Assembly (NCBI GenBank): GCA_028687335.1
Contig: JAQUAI010000008.1
Span: forward strand, 48,492-112,491
From: Gallionella sp.
Lineage (GTDB): Bacteria; Pseudomonadota; Gammaproteobacteria; Burkholderiales; Gallionellaceae
Length of the DNA: 64,000 nt
Reading direction: 5' to 3'
Shown: in pieces, positions 60,638 through 64,000 of the stretch
How the letters are laid out: each line of letters opens with the position of its first letter
How positions within the stretch are numbered: position 1 is the first letter of the stretch
The notes under the pieces: generated by a model
Told to the model about the DNA's origin: nothing
The model's input: the letters and a program-made list of their open reading frames with translations, nothing else
Database searches by the model: none
Program-made: the position numbers and the translations under genes

Positions 60638-61195
60638 TTAAGCCTCGTCTTTCCACTTGATCGAACAACCCATGCTGGCAATCTGCTCGCGCGGCCCTTG
60701 TCCGGTCTGCGCCACTTGCAGCATGGCATTGAACAAATCACGGGCGGCATCTGGCACAGCCTCCTTGCGCGAAGCATCCAAGCGACCACGATATTGCAGC
60801 TCAAGTGCGGCATTGAAGCCAAAGAAGTCTGGGGTGCAAACCGCGCCATAGTCTTTGGCGATTTGCTGCGTTTCATCCCAAACATAAGGGAAAGGGTAAT
60901 CGAACTCTTGCGCGATTTTTTTCATATTGTCGAACGAGTCCTCCGCGTAATCGGCAGGATCGTTGGACATAATGGCGATGGTATTGATACCGTGCTGTTG
61001 TAGCTCGCGCACATCGCGGATGATGCGGTCGCGGATAGACTTCACATAGGGGCAATGATTACAGATAAACATCACCAACAAGCCGTTTTTACCGCGCGCA
61101 TTGGCAAGGTTGTAACGCTTGCCATCTACGCCTAAAAGGTCGAAATCACGGGCTTTCCAGCCGAAGTCGCATAGGGGTGGTTGCAGACTGACCAT
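60638..61195 (-). CDS. Thioredoxin-like (redoxin/AhpC-TSA) family protein
   Basis: A 185-residue thioredoxin-fold protein: NGLLVMFICNHCPYVKSIRD holds a CNHC active-site pair in place of CGPC, followed by FPYVWDETQQIAKDYGAVCT and FFGFNAALELQYRGRLD. This subgroup is annotated as thioredoxin family protein with likely thiol-oxidoreductase or peroxidase activity. It is the first gene of a leftward run with the phosphatase, trkA and trkH, and is divergent from rsmE. Confidence 0.87.
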   Translation of the reverse strand: MVSLQPPLCDFGWKARDFDLLGVDGKRYNLANARGKNGLLVMFICNHCPYVKSIRDRIIRDVRELQQHGINTIAIMSNDPADYAEDSFDNMKKIAQEFDYPFPYVWDETQQIAKDYGAVCTPDFFGFNAALELQYRGRLDASRKEAVPDAARDLFNAMLQVAQTGQGPREQIASMGCSIKWKDEA

Positions 61196-61262
61196 TTGAT
61201 ACTCCTGACAACAATTTCGGAGCCGTTATATTATCACGCAGACCTTAACACCGACCTCCGCC

Positions 61263-62000
61263 ATGTCCGCTCCCCGCTTCTACTGCCCGCCCCCGCTGCC
61301 CGACCAAGGCTCATTCGATCTACCGCCGGAACCGGCGCACCACGCCGCACGCGTGTTACGTCTGCGCGAAGGCGATGAGGTGGAAATTTTCGACGGCACA
61401 GGAAATGAACGACAAGGCGTAATCGCCTCCATCAGCGGCAAACACGTGCTCATCGGCGCGCTGTGCGCCACCGACACCGCGCGTGAATCGGCACTGCACA
61501 CCCTGCTGGCACAAGCCCTGTGCAGCAGTGAAAAAATGGATTGGGTCATTCAAAAAGCCACCGAGCTAGGAGTCACCGAAATCCAACCGCTGGATACCGA
61601 ACGCAGCGTCGCCCGCCTCACTGCCGAACGTGCCACCAAACGCATGACGCATTGGCAACAAGTCGCCATCTCCGCCTGCGAACAATGTGGCCGCAATGTG
61701 CTGCCCGTCATCCACCCGCCACTCGACATCAGCATCTGGCTGCGCCAAATGCAAAGCAGCACCGCAACCAAACTGATCTTACTGCCTGACGGCGCAAGCT
61801 CACTGCACAAACTGCCGCAACCGCAAGGCAAAGTCGCCCTGCTAATCGGGGCCGAAGGTGGATTTTCCCCCGCCGAAAGCAAAACCGCGCTGGATAGCGG
61901 CTTCACCCCCGTACGCATGGGTGCCCGCGTGTTGCGTACCGAAACTGCCGCTGTCGCCGGACTCGCCGCGTTGCAAACGCTGTGGGGAGATTTTCAATAA
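61263..62000 (+). CDS. rsmE: 16S rRNA (uracil-1498-N3)-methyltransferase
   Basis: A 245-residue SPOUT-class methyltransferase. The N-terminal PUA-like part (HHAARVLRLREGDEVEIFDG) binds RNA; KMDWVIQKATELGVTEIQPL and LLIGAEGGFSPAES with MGARVLRTETAAVAGLAALQ form the trefoil-knot SAM site. It modifies 16S rRNA U1498 in the small subunit. Confidence 0.93.
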   Translation: MSAPRFYCPPPLPDQGSFDLPPEPAHHAARVLRLREGDEVEIFDGTGNERQGVIASISGKHVLIGALCATDTARESALHTLLAQALCSSEKMDWVIQKATELGVTEIQPLDTERSVARLTAERATKRMTHWQQVAISACEQCGRNVLPVIHPPLDISIWLRQMQSSTATKLILLPDGASSLHKLPQPQGKVALLIGAEGGFSPAESKTALDSGFTPVRMGARVLRTETAAVAGLAALQTLWGDFQ

Positions 62001-62019
62001 CCCAATATCTGGAGGCCAC

Positions 62020-62205
62020 ATGCCCTACGTCAACATCCGCATCGCCGGTAGTCTGAGCCGCGAACAAAAAGCCAAAATCGCCGCCGAAATTACCGACACA
62101 CTGGAGCGCATCGCACTCAAACCGGCTTCGTACACCTACATTGCCTTCGACGAACTCCCGGATGAAAACTGGGCCATCGCAGGAAAACTGCTCGATGAAG
62201 ATTAA
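62020..62205 (+). CDS. Small 4-oxalocrotonate tautomerase-family protein
   Basis: A 61-residue protein with Pro as residue 2 (MPYVNIRIAGSLSREQKAKI), which becomes the catalytic N-terminal Pro1 after Met removal. Size and the beta-alpha-beta order fit the tautomerase superfamily; the natural substrate is unknown. GGAGG precedes the ATG. The last third of the gene is repeated downstream. A role linked to rsmE or argA is not evident. Confidence 0.85.
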   Translation: MPYVNIRIAGSLSREQKAKIAAEITDTLERIALKPASYTYIAFDELPDENWAIAGKLLDED

Positions 62206-62384
62206 CGAACGGTGTACCCGCGCCTGCTCCCGCACCAGCGGACTTCGTCCCTCCGCCTCACAGGCGCACACCTACATCTCCTTCGATGAACTCCCGGATG
62301 AAAACTGGGCCATCGCAGGGAAACTGCTCGATGAAGATTAATGAACGGTGTACCTGCGCAGGACAGTTGCTAGACGAGGAATAG
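62132..62384 (+). repeat. Tandem duplication of the tautomerase 3' end
   Basis: The 87 bases at 62132-62218 recur at 62268-62354 with only a few changes, so the period is 136 bases. Both copies encode FDELPDENWAIAGKLLDED and a stop. A third, eroded tail at 62358-62384 encodes AGQLLDEE and a stop. Only the first copy has the gene's N terminus; the others are fragments between the gene and argA. Confidence 0.88.
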
Positions 62385-62421
62385 CGCGGCATCATGCACA
62401 CACTCACATAGGAAGCTCACC

Positions 62422-63744
62422 ATGCCTGCTACCACTTCACCCGCCGATTTCGTTGCTTGGTTTCGCTCTGTCGCGCCTTACATCAACGCGTTTCGCGGCA
62501 AGACCTTTGTCATTGCCTTTGGCGGTGAAGTCGTCGCCGATGGCAAATTCGTCGAGCTTACGCATGACTTCAACCTACTTGCCGCGCTTGGTATCCGGCT
62601 GGTGCTGGTGCATGGTGCACGGCCACAAATCGAGCAGCACCTAGCCAAAAACCGGCTCGGCGACACCTATCACCAAGGCATCCGCCTGACCGATGCCGAA
62701 ACCATGCAATGCGTGAAAGAGGCCGTCGGGCGCGTACGCATGGAAATCGAGGCTTTGTTGTCGATGGGCTTGGCCAATTCACCGATGGCGAATGCCGACA
62801 TCCGCGTGGCGGGTGGCAACTTCATCACTGCCCAGCCCATTGGGGTTATCAACGGCGTTGATCTACAACACACCGGCAGCGTGCGCAAAGTAGATGTCGC
62901 TGCACTCAACGACCGCATGGAGTTCGGCGAAGTCGTGCTGCTCTCGCCACTCGGCTACTCGCCCACCGGCGAAGTGTTCAACCTCACGCTGGAAGATGTT
63001 GCCACCGCCACCGCCATCGCGCTGGATGCCGACAAGCTGGTATTCCTGATGGACACCGACGGCGCGCAAGACAAAAAAGGCACGCTGCTCAAAGAGCTGA
63101 CCGTTGCGCAAGCACAGGAAATTTTGTCGGGTAAACGCAAACTGCCGGACGATCTAAGCTTGTTCCTCCCCTGTGCCGTACGCGCCTGTGAGGCCGGTGT
63201 AGCACGTACTCACCTCATCAGCCGTCACACCGACGGTGCCGTACTGCAAGAACTATTCAGCGATGACGGCATCGGCACCATGGTGGTAGAAAGCACACTC
63301 AACACCCTGCGCGCAGCAAGCATCGAAGACGTAGGCGGCATCCTGCAACTACTACGTCCGCTGGAAGAAGCTGGCATTCTCGTGCGCCGTTCGCGCGAAC
63401 TACTGGAACGCGAGATCGCTCGTTTCGTGGTACTGGAACACGACCACCGCATCATCGGTTGCGCCGCGTTGTATCCCTTCCCCGATGAAGCCTCCGCCGA
63501 ACTCGCCTGCCTCGCAGTCGACACGCAATGCCGCGACCGTGGCTACGGCGAAGCCGTGCTTAACCACATGATCTCCATCGCCAAAGCGCAGGGCATGAAA
63601 AAACTCTTCGTCCTCACCACCCGCACCGCACACTGGTTCATCGAACGCGGCTTCAATGAAGGCGACATCTCCGACCTACCCGCGCAGAAAAAATCGTTGT
63701 ACAACTACCAGCGAAAATCGAAAGTATTCGTCAGAAAAATCTAG
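62422..63744 (+). CDS. argA: N-acetylglutamate synthase (amino-acid N-acetyltransferase)
   Basis: A 440-residue enzyme that makes N-acetylglutamate, the first step of arginine synthesis. The N-terminal amino-acid-kinase-like domain (FVIAFGGEVVADGKFVELTH, VHGARPQIEQHL) binds arginine for feedback control; the C-terminal GNAT domain (VDTQCRDRGYGEAVLNHMIS, LTTRTAHWFIERGF) does the acetyl transfer. Length matches the classic fused ArgA. Confidence 0.93.
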   Translation: MPATTSPADFVAWFRSVAPYINAFRGKTFVIAFGGEVVADGKFVELTHDFNLLAALGIRLVLVHGARPQIEQHLAKNRLGDTYHQGIRLTDAETMQCVKEAVGRVRMEIEALLSMGLANSPMANADIRVAGGNFITAQPIGVINGVDLQHTGSVRKVDVAALNDRMEFGEVVLLSPLGYSPTGEVFNLTLEDVATATAIALDADKLVFLMDTDGAQDKKGTLLKELTVAQAQEILSGKRKLPDDLSLFLPCAVRACEAGVARTHLISRHTDGAVLQELFSDDGIGTMVVESTLNTLRAASIEDVGGILQLLRPLEEAGILVRRSRELLEREIARFVVLEHDHRIIGCAALYPFPDEASAELACLAVDTQCRDRGYGEAVLNHMISIAKAQGMKKLFVLTTRTAHWFIERGFNEGDISDLPAQKKSLYNYQRKSKVFVRKI

Positions 63745-64000
63745 GGATACACAGGTAATGTTGGGATAGATGGAGCGCACAGATTTGTGCCCACGTAGAC
63801 AGAGGTAGGGTGCAATAAGCGCAGCGCATTGCACCGGATGTTTTGAATCACCCTTACGGCGCAATGCCCGTTGGTTATTGCGTATATGGACACCTCCCGT
63901 TTTGCAAGCAATTCGCGTTGATGGTTTTTGGTGCAACTGCTTCCGTATATCCGGCTTCCTGTTGGACGGCAAGCCGTCCGAGCCATGATGGAATTCGCGC
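63745..64000. other. Intergenic region with dispersed-type hairpins
   Basis: No gene is supported. GGTGCAAT/ATTGCACC at 63809-63835 frames GCGCAGCGC, a motif type common between genes in betaproteobacteria, and GGACGGC/GCCGTCC at 63964-63979 is a second tight hairpin. Open frames here on the minus strand lack ribosome sites and follow the repeat. Confidence 0.5.

Noticed and set aside
1..64000. CRISPR arrays, tRNA and rRNA genes
   Set aside because: No regularly spaced short repeats and no recognisable tRNA or rRNA sequence were seen by eye.

Overview
The window looks like chromosome from a Gram-negative betaproteobacterium, probably of the Nitrosomonadales (Gallionella/Sideroxydans-like). 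This placement is an inference from gene content: LPS core genes (waaC, waaA), a Pil-Chp twitching cluster, the order yqgE-ruvX-pyrB-pyrC', photolyase, TrkAH, and a very long one-piece pyruvate:ferredoxin oxidoreductase joined to an Rnf operon. No rRNA, tRNA or CRISPR array was seen.

Layout. 0-1.8 kb: nonulosonic acid synthesis (pseC cut by the window edge, pseB) behind a small MarR-type regulator. 1.9-10.4 kb: waaC-waaA convergent with a leftward efflux block (adaptor, RND pump, pcm, TolC-type channel). 10.6-17.4 kb: a signalling block with an HD-GYP phosphodiesterase, a CBS pair, a hemerythrin-LuxR fusion and a large MASE3-PAS-GGDEF-EAL protein. 17.5-20.5 kb: a LysR regulator divergent from an NAD(P)-binding oxidoreductase, a secreted SnoaL-like protein and a nitroreductase.

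20.7-28.7 kb is an integron remnant. Genes on the minus strand are separated by hairpin attC sites with GTTRRRY/RYYYAAC-type ends, most stop codons lie within about 20 bases of an attC, and the genes are unrelated accessory functions: a ParE-type toxin-antitoxin pair, secreted proteins of unknown function, a protein with an RX4H motif, a membrane-anchored PD-(D/E)XK-like protein, a papain-like peptidase and a DUF4238 protein. Two copies of a 166-base non-coding unit sit exactly at attC boundaries. On the plus strand, divergent from the array where an integrase belongs, about 35 codons of a frameshifted and truncated integron integrase remain. The array therefore seems to have lost its own integrase.

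28.9-42.9 kb: a LysR regulator divergent from rnfB-PFOR-rnfC-rnfD-rnfG-rnfE-rnfA plus a 61-residue Cys-rich membrane protein resembling the NqrM maturation factor, followed by PEP synthase. Together they could link ion gradient, NADH, ferredoxin, pyruvate and PEP. 43.0-47.8 kb: pyrimidine synthesis (pyrB with a metal-site-deficient pyrC'), ruvX, yqgE and a CPD photolyase. 47.7-56.9 kb: the pilG-pilH-pilI-pilJ-chpA pathway and a stand-alone CZB protein. 57-61.2 kb: a thioredoxin-like protein, an inositol-monophosphatase-family enzyme, trkA and trkH. 61.3-64 kb: rsmE, a small tautomerase whose 3' end is tandemly duplicated, and argA.
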